Shown here piece by piece: positions 47,160 through 56,279 of a stretch of DNA of 64,000 nucleotides (its first letter is position 1; every line of letters starts with the position of its first letter). The notes below the pieces were generated by a model. That model saw only the letters and a list, made by a program, of their open reading frames with translations. It made no database searches and was not told the origin of the DNA. A program made the translations under genes and the position numbers. This stretch comes from Thioalkalivibrio sp. ALJ12 (GTDB lineage Bacteria > Pseudomonadota > Gammaproteobacteria > Ectothiorhodospirales > Ectothiorhodospiraceae), in the NCBI RefSeq assembly GCF_000378305.1, contig NZ_KB899538.1:248001-312000 (forward strand), read 5' to 3'.

Positions 47160-47418
47160 CTGCGTGAAACTCGGTAAAGAGGCCGACGGGCTCGATTTTC
47201 CGCCCTACCCCGGCGAGATGGGCAAGAAGATCTACCTGAACGTGTCCAAGGAGGCCTGGCAGGCCTGGCTCGGCCACCAGACCATGCTGATCAACGAATA
47301 CCGCCTGACCCCGGTCGACCCCAAGGCGCGCAAGTTCCTGGAAGAGGAAATGGAAAAGTTCCTGTTCGGCGATGGTTCGGAAAAGCCGGAAGGCTTCGTC
47401 GACCCGAACCAGTCCTGA
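47143..47418 (+). CDS. yggX: YggX-type Fe(II)/oxidative damage protection protein
   Basis: 91 aa, GGATTCCGG before [27 protein letters not shown] is the family start; one Cys. The mutY-yggX pairing is conserved in gammaproteobacteria. Proposed to guard iron-sulfur clusters. Confidence 0.95.
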   Translation: MARTVNCVKLGKEADGLDFPPYPGEMGKKIYLNVSKEAWQAWLGHQTMLINEYRLTPVDPKARKFLEEEMEKFLFGDGSEKPEGFVDPNQS

Positions 47419-47443
47419 TTCCCGGCGGTTCGGCGGCGATTGC

Positions 47444-47472
47444 TTGACGTAGCCGCCACGGACCGCTTTAAT
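47444..47472 (+). promoter_or_regulatory. Promoter of tRNA-Phe
   Basis: TTGACG, 17-nt spacer, TTTAAT. It ends 38 nt before the tRNA, with a CGCCC..GGGCG hairpin at about 47482-47494. Confidence 0.65.
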
Positions 47473-47510
47473 ACCGCCCTTCGCCCGAAGGGCGAATCCC
47501 TCCGAGAAAT

Positions 47511-47586
47511 GGCCGGGTAGCTCAGTCGGTAGAGCAGGGGATTGAAAATCCCCGTGTCGGCGGTTCGATTCCGTCCCCGGCCACCA
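47511..47586 (+). tRNA. tRNA-Phe (anticodon GAA)
   Basis: 76 nt including CCA. Acceptor GGCCGGG/CCCGGCC, anticodon loop TTGAAAA on stem GGGGA/TCCCC, T-loop TTCGATT. Confidence 0.97.
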
Positions 47587-47614
47587 TTATCTCTCCTGTG
47601 GCACCATCCTTCCC

Positions 47615-48151
47615 ATGAGCGTTCGCCGTATTCTGCGCATGGGACACCCTGATCTGCGTCGCGTCTGCGACCCGGTACCCGAATCCGATTTTGACAGCCC
47701 CGGGCTGCACGCCCTGGTGGACGACCTCGTCGACACCATGCACGCCAGCGAAGGCCTCGGCCTGGCTGCTGCCCAGATTGGCGTTCCGCATCGCGTCGCC
47801 GTGATCGAGATCCAGCCGGGCAATACCCGCTACCCCGGTGCCGTACCGACCGGCCGCCTGGCCCTCGTGAACCCCGTCGTCACCGTGCTGGACCCAACCC
47901 CGCAACGCTACTGGGAAGGCTGCCTGTCCGTACCCGGGCTGCGCGGGGAGGTCGCCCGGCCGCGCCACATCGCCGTGGATTACCACGAGCCCGACGGCAC
48001 GCCCCGCCACCTGGAACCCGAGGGCTTCCTCGCCACCGTGTTCCAGCACGAGCTCGACCACCTCGATGGCACCCTGTTCATCGACCGCGTCACCGACACC
48101 ACCCGCCTCGCCTTCCTCGACGAATACCGCGAGTTCCACGCGGAGCAGTAG
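47615..48151 (+). CDS. def: Peptide deformylase
   Basis: 178 aa. Motif 1 GLGLAAAQIG (residues about 48-57), motif 2 EGCLSVPG (about 104-111) and motif 3 FQHELDHLDG (about 149-158) supply the metal ligands Cys and two His and the catalytic Glu. It removes N-terminal formyl groups. It stands alone after tRNA-Phe, away from the usual fmt gene, so it may be a secondary copy. Confidence 0.95.
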   Translation: MSVRRILRMGHPDLRRVCDPVPESDFDSPGLHALVDDLVDTMHASEGLGLAAAQIGVPHRVAVIEIQPGNTRYPGAVPTGRLALVNPVVTVLDPTPQRYWEGCLSVPGLRGEVARPRHIAVDYHEPDGTPRHLEPEGFLATVFQHELDHLDGTLFIDRVTDTTRLAFLDEYREFHAEQ

Positions 48152-48154
48152 CGC

Positions 48155-48574
48155 TCACGCCCCGTGGAGGCGCGGCCAGGCGTTGCGCACCACCTCCGCC
48201 CCCAGCGCATCCAGCACCGGGTGCGCAGCCAGGCCGAGCAGGCCATCGGTCAGGGGGTTCTCGTCGCCGCAGCGCACGGCTAGTTCCAGATGCGTGCCGC
48301 GTGCGCTCGGCGTCAGCCGGTAGCAGCCCTCGCAGGAGAGCCCGGCCAGCGCGCGCCAGCCGAGCAGACGCGGCGGGACCGCGACCAGCACCTCCACATC
48401 AAAGACCAGCGGCACCCCGGCCACCCGCACACGCCAGCGGTAGCGCTCGGGCCCGACGCAGGTGATGGACTCGATGGCCTCACTGTAGGCGGCGAACGCC
48501 TCCACCCGGGCCATCAGATCGAACACCGCTTCCGGAGCGGCGTCGATCTCCATCTCGTAGTGGATCACCGACAT
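48155..48574 (-). CDS. SRPBCC / RatA-like lipid-binding domain protein
   Basis: 139 aa. MSVIHYEMEIDAAPEAVFDLMARVEAFAAYSEAIESI at residues 1-37 (start and first helix) fits the START/polyketide-cyclase fold of the SRPBCC superfamily, and a late WPRLHGA helix. Such proteins bind hydrophobic ligands such as ubiquinone. Convergent with def. Confidence 0.8.
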   Translation of the reverse strand: MSVIHYEMEIDAAPEAVFDLMARVEAFAAYSEAIESITCVGPERYRWRVRVAGVPLVFDVEVLVAVPPRLLGWRALAGLSCEGCYRLTPSARGTHLELAVRCGDENPLTDGLLGLAAHPVLDALGAEVVRNAWPRLHGA

Positions 48575-48631
48575 CGCCCACCGCTCCAGGTTGCAGTGTC
48601 GCCACCGGTCGGGCCAGAGGCCCAGGCCCGA

Positions 48632-48745
48632 TCAGTCGTGCACGATGATGCGGGAGCCCTCGGCGTCGATATCCACGCGCGAGCTGGAGTAGGCGCAGGC
48701 CTTCGCGAGGTCATCCAGCCCCGCCATGTTGTCTACGCTGCGCAT
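48632..48745 (-). CDS. Small hypothetical protein, 37 aa
   Basis: ATG at 48745 with GGAGG 6-10 nt upstream. The product (starts MRSVDNMAGLDD, ends GSRIIVHD) is acidic with a CAYSSSRVDID segment. The ribosome site and clean reading frame favour a real gene, but there is no recognisable family. The adjoining 49180 region is different in composition. Confidence 0.45.
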   Translation of the reverse strand: MRSVDNMAGLDDLAKACAYSSSRVDIDAEGSRIIVHD

Positions 48746-49017
48746 CGTGAGCCTCCTGCGCGATTCCGCGAGGTTGCGCCGGCCTTCGCCAGCCGTCCTT
48801 GCCCCTCCCTCTTGAAGCTAGACCCCGTCCTTGCAGCGGTCAAAGGTGCCCCCGGCGTCGATGGGGAGGGGGCGTGCCGTCCATCACCGATGGCATGGTG
48901 GCTTGCTTCACGGAGGGACACCGCTGGGCAAAACGCAAGGTCTGACCCCCGTGGTCCCTCGGAAACAGCCGCTGCCAAGGGCGCCTTACGCTACACGCCT
49001 GCAGACTTCGCAACACT
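48746..49017 (+). other. Left border of the defence island; possible remnant of a group II intron reverse transcriptase
   Basis: No intact gene. One plus-strand frame (about 48815-48870) reads LKLDPVLAAVKGAPGVDG, resembling the VLAAVK..KGAPGVDG start of group II intron-encoded reverse transcriptases, then continues without further similarity. A second short tract (AAGGTCTGACCCC at about 48939-48951) is typical of mobile-element ends. The whole is consistent with a decayed insertion scar. Confidence 0.3.
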
Positions 49018-51060
49018 TCAGGACTCGAGACGTGCAACGAGTTCGAGAAGGATCTGGGACTGTCTCTCCGTAGGAATTCGGCGCATCGCCGGGTCGCACG
49101 CGATCTTCAAGATGCCTGCGGTTTTCTCGGTTAGCTCCCCCGCGTCGGCGGCACGCTGGGCAATCTTCGTCCAGTAATCCGGCCCAAGCTCCATGACTCT
49201 GGATTGAGCCACTATGCCATCGTCAATGCGCTGCGTTGATCGCGCTTCCTTTCTCTCCTGCTTTACCTCCTCACGGGACACCAGCTCCTTGTCCAGAGAG
49301 GTCGGAAGCTTGATATCCAGCCGCCTGACCGTCTCCCAGCAGGCTTGCCGCTTTGCCCACTCAGTGACATTAGAGACGTTGGACGGGGTATCAACCAGCG
49401 CGTCATGGACGTAGCCAGCAACCACGCTCATTGCCTCTTCCAAGCCGGACCCCACGGACTGCTGTTTCCAGATCCTTTTAAAATCCACCAGATCCGATCG
49501 CTTGGACAGCTTGTCGCCTATATAACTAATGGTGTAGGCCACAATGTTCGCCCGGTACCCGCCCTGGTACCAAGGCTGCTTCGAAACCAACTTCTCGAGA
49601 TGCCTGAAAATAATCGCCTTCGCGACGATCTCGCGGAAATAGCCTTCGTTGAAGTCAGCGTCTTGGTACTGCCACGCCTTGTCGATGTAATCCGCGAAAT
49701 TCGCGAAATTCTTCTGCGCGCCCAGACTCACCGTATGCGGAATACACCGCCAGACGTTCTCGAACTTTGCAAGATCGGTCTTGGTAAACACCTGTGACCG
49801 CGGGAACTCGATCTGGAACTTCTTCTTCTGGGCTGGCGTGAGGTGCGACTGCTTGTCGAGATACTGTCCCTTGGTTCGCTCGTAAAACCACTTGGTCTCC
49901 TGTTGAGCGTCCCCGACGGCAGGCGCATAAAGGCGCCGCGATATCTCCTCGATCCGCTGATGAAAGGGGTGATTCGAAAAGAAATCAGCTTCGCTCACTT
50001 TGTTCTGGCTGTTCGCATAGCGCGAAATCCTTGGAACGACTGACTCGGTCTGCTCAGCGTCAACTACCGAAAGCTTCATCTGCACGGCGATCTCGCCTAG
50101 ATCGGCCTTGTCCTTGTGCAAAGCGTTAAACAGCGAAGCGGTGGTCTGGGCTCCATTGACAATCTGAAGGTTGGTTATAGATCGAATGAGATGTCTGCCA
50201 TCGTCTACAGTCATCTCGACATCCGATGCTGTCGCTGTGATGCCGTTGTTATAGGCGAAGAACATCCCCGGTTCTTCGTGGATGGTCTTGCGGATCCCTT
50301 TGTTTACTTTCCCGCGTGCCTGCAGGAAGTTGCGTACATTCTGCTCCAGCAAACGTGACCCCCATTGCCCGTACAGGCGTGCCAGGTAGTCGCCGGGCAT
50401 GACCAGCATGTAAGAGGTGTACCCCGTGCCGTGGATCCCCGCAGGCAAGCACTGTATACCGCCGTCGAAATCCTTCTCGAAATCGATGACCAGTTCCTCA
50501 CGTTCGCTCATCGAGCTTTCGAGGCGGAGCACCTTGGTGAGGTCCCACACCTTGAAATGCACTGGGATGCCGTGCAGATCATCTGGGTCAATGGCGCCGA
50601 AGCGCTGGCTTAGCTGCCCGTTACTCAGGACATACATATTAATCTTGTAGATGTCTTTCAGAACATGCTGAAAAAGGTTGGCAATTTCAAAGGCCGCCGA
50701 AGTCTCCTCCAAGCCTTCCACGAAGTTCCGGTCAAACGCTTTGTGAAGAAACCGTAGCCCTTTGTTGAAAAGCGGATTCGCTTCAGTGCGGATGAGCGTG
50801 TGAAGGTTCTCCTCCGGACGAAAATCGGTAAGGAACAGCGAGAACGTCCCAGTATCCTCGTCCCACGCATAACCGTCTGCACGCCAGTTTCCAGAGGGGT
50901 CCCGCGCGAAGTGGGCGCTAAACTCTTCGATCTCGCCAGCATCCTCTAGGTAGCCCGCCATTTTCTCGGCGAACTGACTTTCAAGGAAATCAGAGCCGGC
51001 CTGCGCGGAGGCAAGGACGTCCTGATGGAAGCCGTGGTAGAACTCTTCAATTGCCTGCAC
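49018..51060 (-). CDS. AIPR-family protein (abortive-infection phage resistance)
   Basis: 680 aa, GTG start with AGGAG 8 nt upstream, overlapping the DUF4420 gene by 14 nt. The AIPR core is visible at residues about 240-370: PGMFFAYNNGITATASDV, then LQIVNGAQTTASLFNA, where NGxQTT is the family hallmark, and AEADFFSNHPFHQRIEEISRR-type sequence. These proteins are nuclease-like effectors in abortive infection systems and in MZA-type loci. Last gene of the four-gene minus-strand run. Confidence 0.88.
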   Translation of the reverse strand: MQAIEEFYHGFHQDVLASAQAGSDFLESQFAEKMAGYLEDAGEIEEFSAHFARDPSGNWRADGYAWDEDTGTFSLFLTDFRPEENLHTLIRTEANPLFNKGLRFLHKAFDRNFVEGLEETSAAFEIANLFQHVLKDIYKINMYVLSNGQLSQRFGAIDPDDLHGIPVHFKVWDLTKVLRLESSMSEREELVIDFEKDFDGGIQCLPAGIHGTGYTSYMLVMPGDYLARLYGQWGSRLLEQNVRNFLQARGKVNKGIRKTIHEEPGMFFAYNNGITATASDVEMTVDDGRHLIRSITNLQIVNGAQTTASLFNALHKDKADLGEIAVQMKLSVVDAEQTESVVPRISRYANSQNKVSEADFFSNHPFHQRIEEISRRLYAPAVGDAQQETKWFYERTKGQYLDKQSHLTPAQKKKFQIEFPRSQVFTKTDLAKFENVWRCIPHTVSLGAQKNFANFADYIDKAWQYQDADFNEGYFREIVAKAIIFRHLEKLVSKQPWYQGGYRANIVAYTISYIGDKLSKRSDLVDFKRIWKQQSVGSGLEEAMSVVAGYVHDALVDTPSNVSNVTEWAKRQACWETVRRLDIKLPTSLDKELVSREEVKQERKEARSTQRIDDGIVAQSRVMELGPDYWTKIAQRAADAGELTEKTAGILKIACDPAMRRIPTERQSQILLELVARLES

Positions 51061-52015
51061 GGAGCAACTCCTGGAAAACCGGCAACTCAGTACGGTGCTC
51101 CTCGCACCAATTGAGATTTACCGAGTAGCGGATACTTTCGACGCCGGGTGGCAGATCCGCGTCCTGAAGCGCCGGGAAGCCCGGTCCGACGTGGTAAGCG
51201 GTTGGTTCCGCCGTTACAAACCGTTCCTCGTCGTATTCCCGTCGGTTGATGTAGCCGAAATCGATCAAGCGGATGTCCAGCCGGTCACGCGCCTGCCCAC
51301 TGGCAAGACGTGTTCTCACGCTTTCGACTACTTGGTTCAGCGAAAGAGCATCCCCCTCAAGCTGCCCGACAGTCGCAATCGGGTAAACCACGAGGTAGAG
51401 GTTACCGTCGAACCACAGCTGATCCGCCGAAGAGATCAGCACGCTATTTCGTGAAGGGGGCCTCGACTTCACCTCAACAGCCTGGAATCCGTGGCGGAAA
51501 TCCTGACTTCCGCCGTCCGGGCCCTCCCAGGTTTCGACCGCGTTCAGCTCGTTGGTCACTACTCCCAGCCAGATATCGCGTAGAAAAAGCAGTTCGGCGA
51601 GCAGCCCCCGCTGGGACTCTTCTGAAAGGATGCCCAAGCGTTGACGACGCCAGAGACGTCGCCATACCTCCAGACGCTCAGCAATCCGGCGCGGCAGCGC
51701 TTCCGGCTGCACCGTGTGCTCGCAGTAATCGACAAGGTCATCACAGACGTGCCCGAACGGTTCCCGGGCATCCGGTTCGTTAAGGGCAACTTGGATTCGG
51801 AACAGACCGGGTCGATCGATCAGCGCCCGGACTTCGAGCCCCTGAATGACAGGAAAATGAGTGCCCGACGGGTCGACATCCGTATTGATGAATAGCAGGC
51901 AGCGTCCGCGACTATCCCGGCCGCGATACCAATCCCAGCGTACGTTCGGGCCATAGCGCCTCGCGGTTATCTCGCCCGGCGCCGCCGGAATTCCGATTTC
52001 ATCCCATGGATCCAT
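51047..52015 (-). CDS. DUF4420 PD-(D/E)XK motif protein
   Basis: 322 aa from the ATG at 52015, inside the Z1 3' end. The nuclease-type strand set is visible: FRHGFQAVEVKSRPPSRNSVL, where the E-x-K (VEVKS) sits after a Gln-Asp-Phe lead (SQDF), and the segment GLLAELLFLRDIWL. Found with Z1, MutL-like ATPase and AIPR genes as a defence set. Presumably cuts DNA; active-site identity is inferred from VEVK only. Confidence 0.85.
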   Translation of the reverse strand: MDPWDEIGIPAAPGEITARRYGPNVRWDWYRGRDSRGRCLLFINTDVDPSGTHFPVIQGLEVRALIDRPGLFRIQVALNEPDAREPFGHVCDDLVDYCEHTVQPEALPRRIAERLEVWRRLWRRQRLGILSEESQRGLLAELLFLRDIWLGVVTNELNAVETWEGPDGGSQDFRHGFQAVEVKSRPPSRNSVLISSADQLWFDGNLYLVVYPIATVGQLEGDALSLNQVVESVRTRLASGQARDRLDIRLIDFGYINRREYDEERFVTAEPTAYHVGPGFPALQDADLPPGVESIRYSVNLNWCEEHRTELPVFQELLRAGN

Positions 52016-54725
52016 CGTCACCGATTTCCTCGTCAACGTCCTCGGTCGCCCCGAACACGCTCTCGATCCATGTCTTGTTAACGACATACTCGACTGCTGG
52101 CTCCTTTCGGGACGTCCTTGGGAAACTGATTCCGAAAGCCACCACGTCGGGATCCAGGGTGCGACCTTGTCGTGCTTTCCGGCCCTCGGCGTTCGGATTC
52201 AGTTCATACAGGTGAATCCAGTGCAGCATGAGTAGAGGCCGCTCCCTCTTGGCGCGGTAGGCCTTGTCGGGGACGTTACTTTTGCCAGAATTCTCCTGCT
52301 GCGCCTCGTGGGCCTGTTCAGGTGTCAGGCCGATCTTCTCGATACCCCGGGACGAGACGCGCTGTCTTCCACCAATCGCATAGCCATGCCAGCGCTTGTA
52401 TGAAAGGTCAATGCCGGTGCGCTCCTGCTTGAACAGGCGCACACCACACGGCAACTGGAACCTCTTGTCCTCCCTTTTGCCGTCCAGCCCGCAGAGTACG
52501 ACGTCCCACAGCGCCAGCTCGTCTTCCGCGCCTTTCCGGATGAACTTGCGAATCGGCTCCTGGTAGAGCAGCAGTAGTTCCGGATGCACATGGAACCCTT
52601 CAATAAACTCGAGCACATCACTTACGGGAACGCGGTGATGGAACTGGTTCCCGGGACCGCAGCAGAAATCTTCCGGGTTGGATACCCGGTAGCCAGCGAT
52701 CCGATCCACGAAAGAGTCAAGGAGACGGAAGTTTGCAGCGGTTTCGTCAGGATCGCTGGAAACCTTGTGGGTTTCGATCAGCTCGCTTGAGAGGTCGACT
52801 TTGTGTGGAACCTCCTTGCTCGCGCGCATCTTGTTCCGCGCGGTGACGATCAGCGACTCCGGATGCGATCGTACCTTGAGGCCGAAGTCACGGGGGGCCA
52901 TCCCCGAGCGCTCCATTCTCTGCACCTCGCTCCGCAGCTCCTCGACCGCTTGGTGAATGTGCATAAACCAGCCCATCCCCTCTGGTTCCATCCACAGCCG
53001 GCAGAGGTCTTCGTATCCGGGTCGGTAACCGAACCAGCGGGCCATCTGCAGGAGGGTGTCGTACATCACGGAATTACGGCGGAAGTAGCTAACGCAGAGG
53101 CCTTCCAAAGTCAGTCCTCTGGATAGTGAGAACCCCCCGATGGCAATTGCCTTCAGGCCTATCCCCTCATAGGCTGGATAATCGAGAACATCCTGTGATC
53201 TCCCGTTGATAGCCACGACCCGAAGCGTCACAGTCGCACTGTAGAGTTCCCGCTGCACGTCGGCCCAGCTGAACTCGGTAACACCGGAAAATTCGTGCTT
53301 CCAAGTCTCGTGGAGCGCCGCCATCGACGAGTTGCGAATCGCCTCGGTTGTGGGAAGTTTCGAGTAGTGCCTGACGTCTCTCAGGTAGCACCAGATGATC
53401 TCGCCTATCTGCTCCCGAAGATGTGCCTGAACGTCGATGAACCGGGAAACGTTGACTAGCATGGATGCATGCTTGTTGCCATCACCGCGGAGACTACGAA
53501 TCGTCACCGCCAAGAGAAACGTGCGAATCGCCTCGTAGAGGCTGCCGGGAAGCTCATCAGGCCTGAACTCCTTGGAATGCTTCAGCGGCAGCAGGTCACT
53601 TGCATCAACGATATCTCGGAGATACTTACGTTCCTCGTCCTCCTGCTCCGAGAAGAAGGTGTCCGCCCCCATGTAGTTGCTTGGCGGATCAAGACTTACG
53701 AGGAAGTCCTCAGGGAACAGATCCCTGCCGTGTTCTTCCGTCTCCACATCCTTGTCGATGAAGATGTTGGCGAAGGGTGTTGCGGTATATCCGACGTAAC
53801 AGGCCTTGGCGAACAGATGAAATACTTGGCGGATCTGGGTATTAATCCGGGTGGCTTCTTCCGGGTTCTTGGCAGTATTAATCGACGCGTTGTCAGCCTC
53901 GTCGTCGATCAAAAGCATCGGAAGATCGTGGATTATCCCGTCGGAGCCCGTGTTATGGGCCCTGAGCCATTCGATTAGGTGGCGAAGCGTCGAGGGGTTC
54001 TTCTTTATGACGAACACAACCGGCGCCTGGATGGAGGCAAGCTCATGCCCCGCCTGACGCCCGAGCGCCACGCGAAAGTCCGATTGCTTGTTCGTATAAC
54101 TGAAAGGTCGGCGCACTCCAGGCCAGTTCCCGACACCCACTGGCTGCCCCGTCTGCATCTTCTGGGCACTGTCATACCCTGTGAAACCTTCATCGATGCG
54201 GGCCTGAGTCTGGCGCCGCAGATCCTCCTGAATACCCGCAATGACGACGATAACTCGATACCCTGCATCGGCTGCTTTGTTGATCAGCCCGATATAGTTC
54301 GCCGTCTTGCCAGACTGGACATGCCCGAGTACCAGCCCGCGACGTCGCCATGCCCCCTCCTTGTGAGGATTCTCTGTCAGCCCCAAGATCTTGCCCGTGA
54401 GCTCGTCCATCCGCGAAATAATGCCGACGGGCAAGCCCTTCTGGAGGAGGAGTTGGTGGTAGCGATCCCAGTAATCCCAGTTGATCTCAGCCTTCCGCTC
54501 GTCCAGCCACGGTGACCAGCCAGGTGCCATAAGAGTCGAACCGGCCATCATGCGGATGTCATTCTCGGACTCTATCTTCCGGACAATTTCCTCTATGTCC
54601 GCCTCCGAGGCACCCAGAGCGCCGCCGACCTTGCGCGCCAGACTATCGATTTCGTCATGAGTCATTGAGCCGTCTCGGAGCTGGGAGATCCTTAACATGT
54701 CCATGACAGTCTCGACTGCGTTCAT
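51999..54725 (-). CDS. Z1-domain superfamily II-like ATPase
   Basis: 908 aa. Walker A GLVLGHVQSGKTANYIGLI (residues about 128-146), Walker B MLLIDDEADNASI (about 269-281) and the Z1 domain in the C-terminal half (GGFSLSRGLTLEGLCVSYF with RW...YRPGYEDL). A long acidic C-terminus. Z1 proteins are helicase-like motors of restriction/defence loci. Overlaps the MutL-like stop by 4 nt (ATGA) and DUF4420 by 17 nt. Confidence 0.9.
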   Translation of the reverse strand: MNAVETVMDMLRISQLRDGSMTHDEIDSLARKVGGALGASEADIEEIVRKIESENDIRMMAGSTLMAPGWSPWLDERKAEINWDYWDRYHQLLLQKGLPVGIISRMDELTGKILGLTENPHKEGAWRRRGLVLGHVQSGKTANYIGLINKAADAGYRVIVVIAGIQEDLRRQTQARIDEGFTGYDSAQKMQTGQPVGVGNWPGVRRPFSYTNKQSDFRVALGRQAGHELASIQAPVVFVIKKNPSTLRHLIEWLRAHNTGSDGIIHDLPMLLIDDEADNASINTAKNPEEATRINTQIRQVFHLFAKACYVGYTATPFANIFIDKDVETEEHGRDLFPEDFLVSLDPPSNYMGADTFFSEQEDEERKYLRDIVDASDLLPLKHSKEFRPDELPGSLYEAIRTFLLAVTIRSLRGDGNKHASMLVNVSRFIDVQAHLREQIGEIIWCYLRDVRHYSKLPTTEAIRNSSMAALHETWKHEFSGVTEFSWADVQRELYSATVTLRVVAINGRSQDVLDYPAYEGIGLKAIAIGGFSLSRGLTLEGLCVSYFRRNSVMYDTLLQMARWFGYRPGYEDLCRLWMEPEGMGWFMHIHQAVEELRSEVQRMERSGMAPRDFGLKVRSHPESLIVTARNKMRASKEVPHKVDLSSELIETHKVSSDPDETAANFRLLDSFVDRIAGYRVSNPEDFCCGPGNQFHHRVPVSDVLEFIEGFHVHPELLLLYQEPIRKFIRKGAEDELALWDVVLCGLDGKREDKRFQLPCGVRLFKQERTGIDLSYKRWHGYAIGGRQRVSSRGIEKIGLTPEQAHEAQQENSGKSNVPDKAYRAKRERPLLMLHWIHLYELNPNAEGRKARQGRTLDPDVVAFGISFPRTSRKEPAVEYVVNKTWIESVFGATEDVDEEIGDDGSMG

Positions 54726-56203
54726 AGGCTCTCTCCGAGAACTTCGGCAACGATCTCTGGATGTGCGCTGTACGGTCTCACGCTGACGAGATGCCCCCGA
54801 ATGGCATCCTCGTCGAAGCCGGATTCGCTCAACACCGCGATAAGTGCTCGAAGATCGGTTCTGAGTCCATCTGCATCCTCCAACTCGTTGGCATCCAGGC
54901 TGGAAGGGTCACCGGACATGTCGGAGAAAATCATGTCAGCCGGGATGTTCTCCCCCGCAAGCCGCAGGAACATGCTCAGCATCCGGTTCTGCTCGTCGCC
55001 CATCCCCTTCCGCAGTGAGGCAAGCAAGGGATGCTCGTGGTTGATCACGTAGTGGATCTCCCCGTGCCGAAGCAGACGCCGCCAGATTGGCGCTGTTGTC
55101 TGGCTTACGGCCTTCTTCCCTCTGTGTGTGTAGACTTTGCCCGCAGACTCCGTGATTCTTCCGATCACCCGTTTGAGGCTCTCGCGAATCACACCGGGGG
55201 GGGTTGCTCGTGACTTGCGAACGTCGATTCCCCAGAGATGATCCAGCGTGTTCGGGATGTCGATCCGGACACGGGCCAGACGGGTGATTTCACGCTTTGG
55301 AATTAGTCGGAACCAAGTGCCGTGGTCAATCAGACGCCTGTTGCGGTAGACGTAAAACCCCTGCGTATGGGCGTACCCGTCCCTGCCGGCGTAACGCTCG
55401 TACGCATCCTTGCCAACCCGGGAGTGGTGCGGCAACACGTAAGGCTGTATGCGCACGTATGAGCCCTCAACCGGAATATCCTCGGTCACCAGCATCTGGC
55501 GGGCATCGGTATCCGGGAAGAATGGATTGAATGCCTCTAGGGCGAGACCGTTCATCTCGATACGAATACGCGGCAGGTGCCTCTCATCCGCCATGGGTTC
55601 CAGAAAACGATGAAAGACGAGCTGGAGGTGATAGCGAGCTTCGTCGAAATGGTCATTAAAAAGGTCCTCGGCCCGCTGAGAGGTGAAGTCCATCAGCCGA
55701 TCTATCTTCTCCCAGACGACAAGAGTGCCGTGGTTACCCAGTAGCTCTCGAAAACGGAGTTGCTTGATCGCCCCGGGGGACAAGGGCTGAACTGACCAAG
55801 CGTTGGTTTCCGCGATGTAATCGAGATCCCAGCAATACCCAGCGATCTCGCCGCTGTCCGTGTGCGAAACGACAGACAGACGTCGACACTGCGAGAAAGA
55901 GGCGGTCTTGAGCCCCAGACCGAAGCGCCCGAGATCGGTCGCCGCCCGCTCGCCACGCGGATTGTGCGTGCCGGGTCGCATAGCCTCGAGCAGAGTATCG
56001 GCATCCATCCCATCACCGTCATCGGCGATGGCGAGGACTGGGTCCCCATCGTTCCAGAGAAAGTTGATTGCGATGCGCCGTGCGTTGGCGGAAATACTGT
56101 TATCGACAATATCGGCTATCGCGGCGGGAAAGGAATAGCCGATGTCCCTCATGGACTCCACCATGGACGAGGCATGCGGCGGAAGTTCAATCGCATTCTG
56201 CAT
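54722..56203 (-). CDS. MutL/HSP90-like GHKL ATPase of the defence set
   Basis: 493 aa from the ATG at 56203. GHKL motifs: N-box AIADIVDNSISANARRI (residues about 28-44), G1 DDGDGMDADTLL, G2 GRFGLGLKTASFSQ. Unlike true MutL there is no C-terminal endonuclease or PCNA/beta-binding motif evident. Presumably senses or clamps DNA with Z1. First gene of the overlapping run AIPR-DUF4420-Z1-MutL. Confidence 0.88.
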   Translation of the reverse strand: MQNAIELPPHASSMVESMRDIGYSFPAAIADIVDNSISANARRIAINFLWNDGDPVLAIADDGDGMDADTLLEAMRPGTHNPRGERAATDLGRFGLGLKTASFSQCRRLSVVSHTDSGEIAGYCWDLDYIAETNAWSVQPLSPGAIKQLRFRELLGNHGTLVVWEKIDRLMDFTSQRAEDLFNDHFDEARYHLQLVFHRFLEPMADERHLPRIRIEMNGLALEAFNPFFPDTDARQMLVTEDIPVEGSYVRIQPYVLPHHSRVGKDAYERYAGRDGYAHTQGFYVYRNRRLIDHGTWFRLIPKREITRLARVRIDIPNTLDHLWGIDVRKSRATPPGVIRESLKRVIGRITESAGKVYTHRGKKAVSQTTAPIWRRLLRHGEIHYVINHEHPLLASLRKGMGDEQNRMLSMFLRLAGENIPADMIFSDMSGDPSSLDANELEDADGLRTDLRALIAVLSESGFDEDAIRGHLVSVRPYSAHPEIVAEVLGESL

Positions 56204-56248
56204 TGCGCACCCTGCTTGACCCATCAGGCGGAACTCATAACCGCATCG

Positions 56249-56276
56249 ATAATGAGGGTGCCACAAGTATTGTCAA
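56249..56276 (-). promoter_or_regulatory. Promoter candidate upstream of the MutL-like gene
   Basis: On the minus strand, TTGACA, 16-nt spacer, CATTAT (4/6) in the 76-nt gap after the methylase stop. It would let the four effector genes be transcribed separately from the methylase. Confidence 0.45.
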
Positions 56277-56279
56277 ACC

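Noticed and set aside
48290-49177. 295-aa plus-strand ORF across the island edge
   Set aside because: Its first part is the shadow of the SRPBCC gene; only the short GAPGVDG stretch deserves mention, reported as a border remnant.
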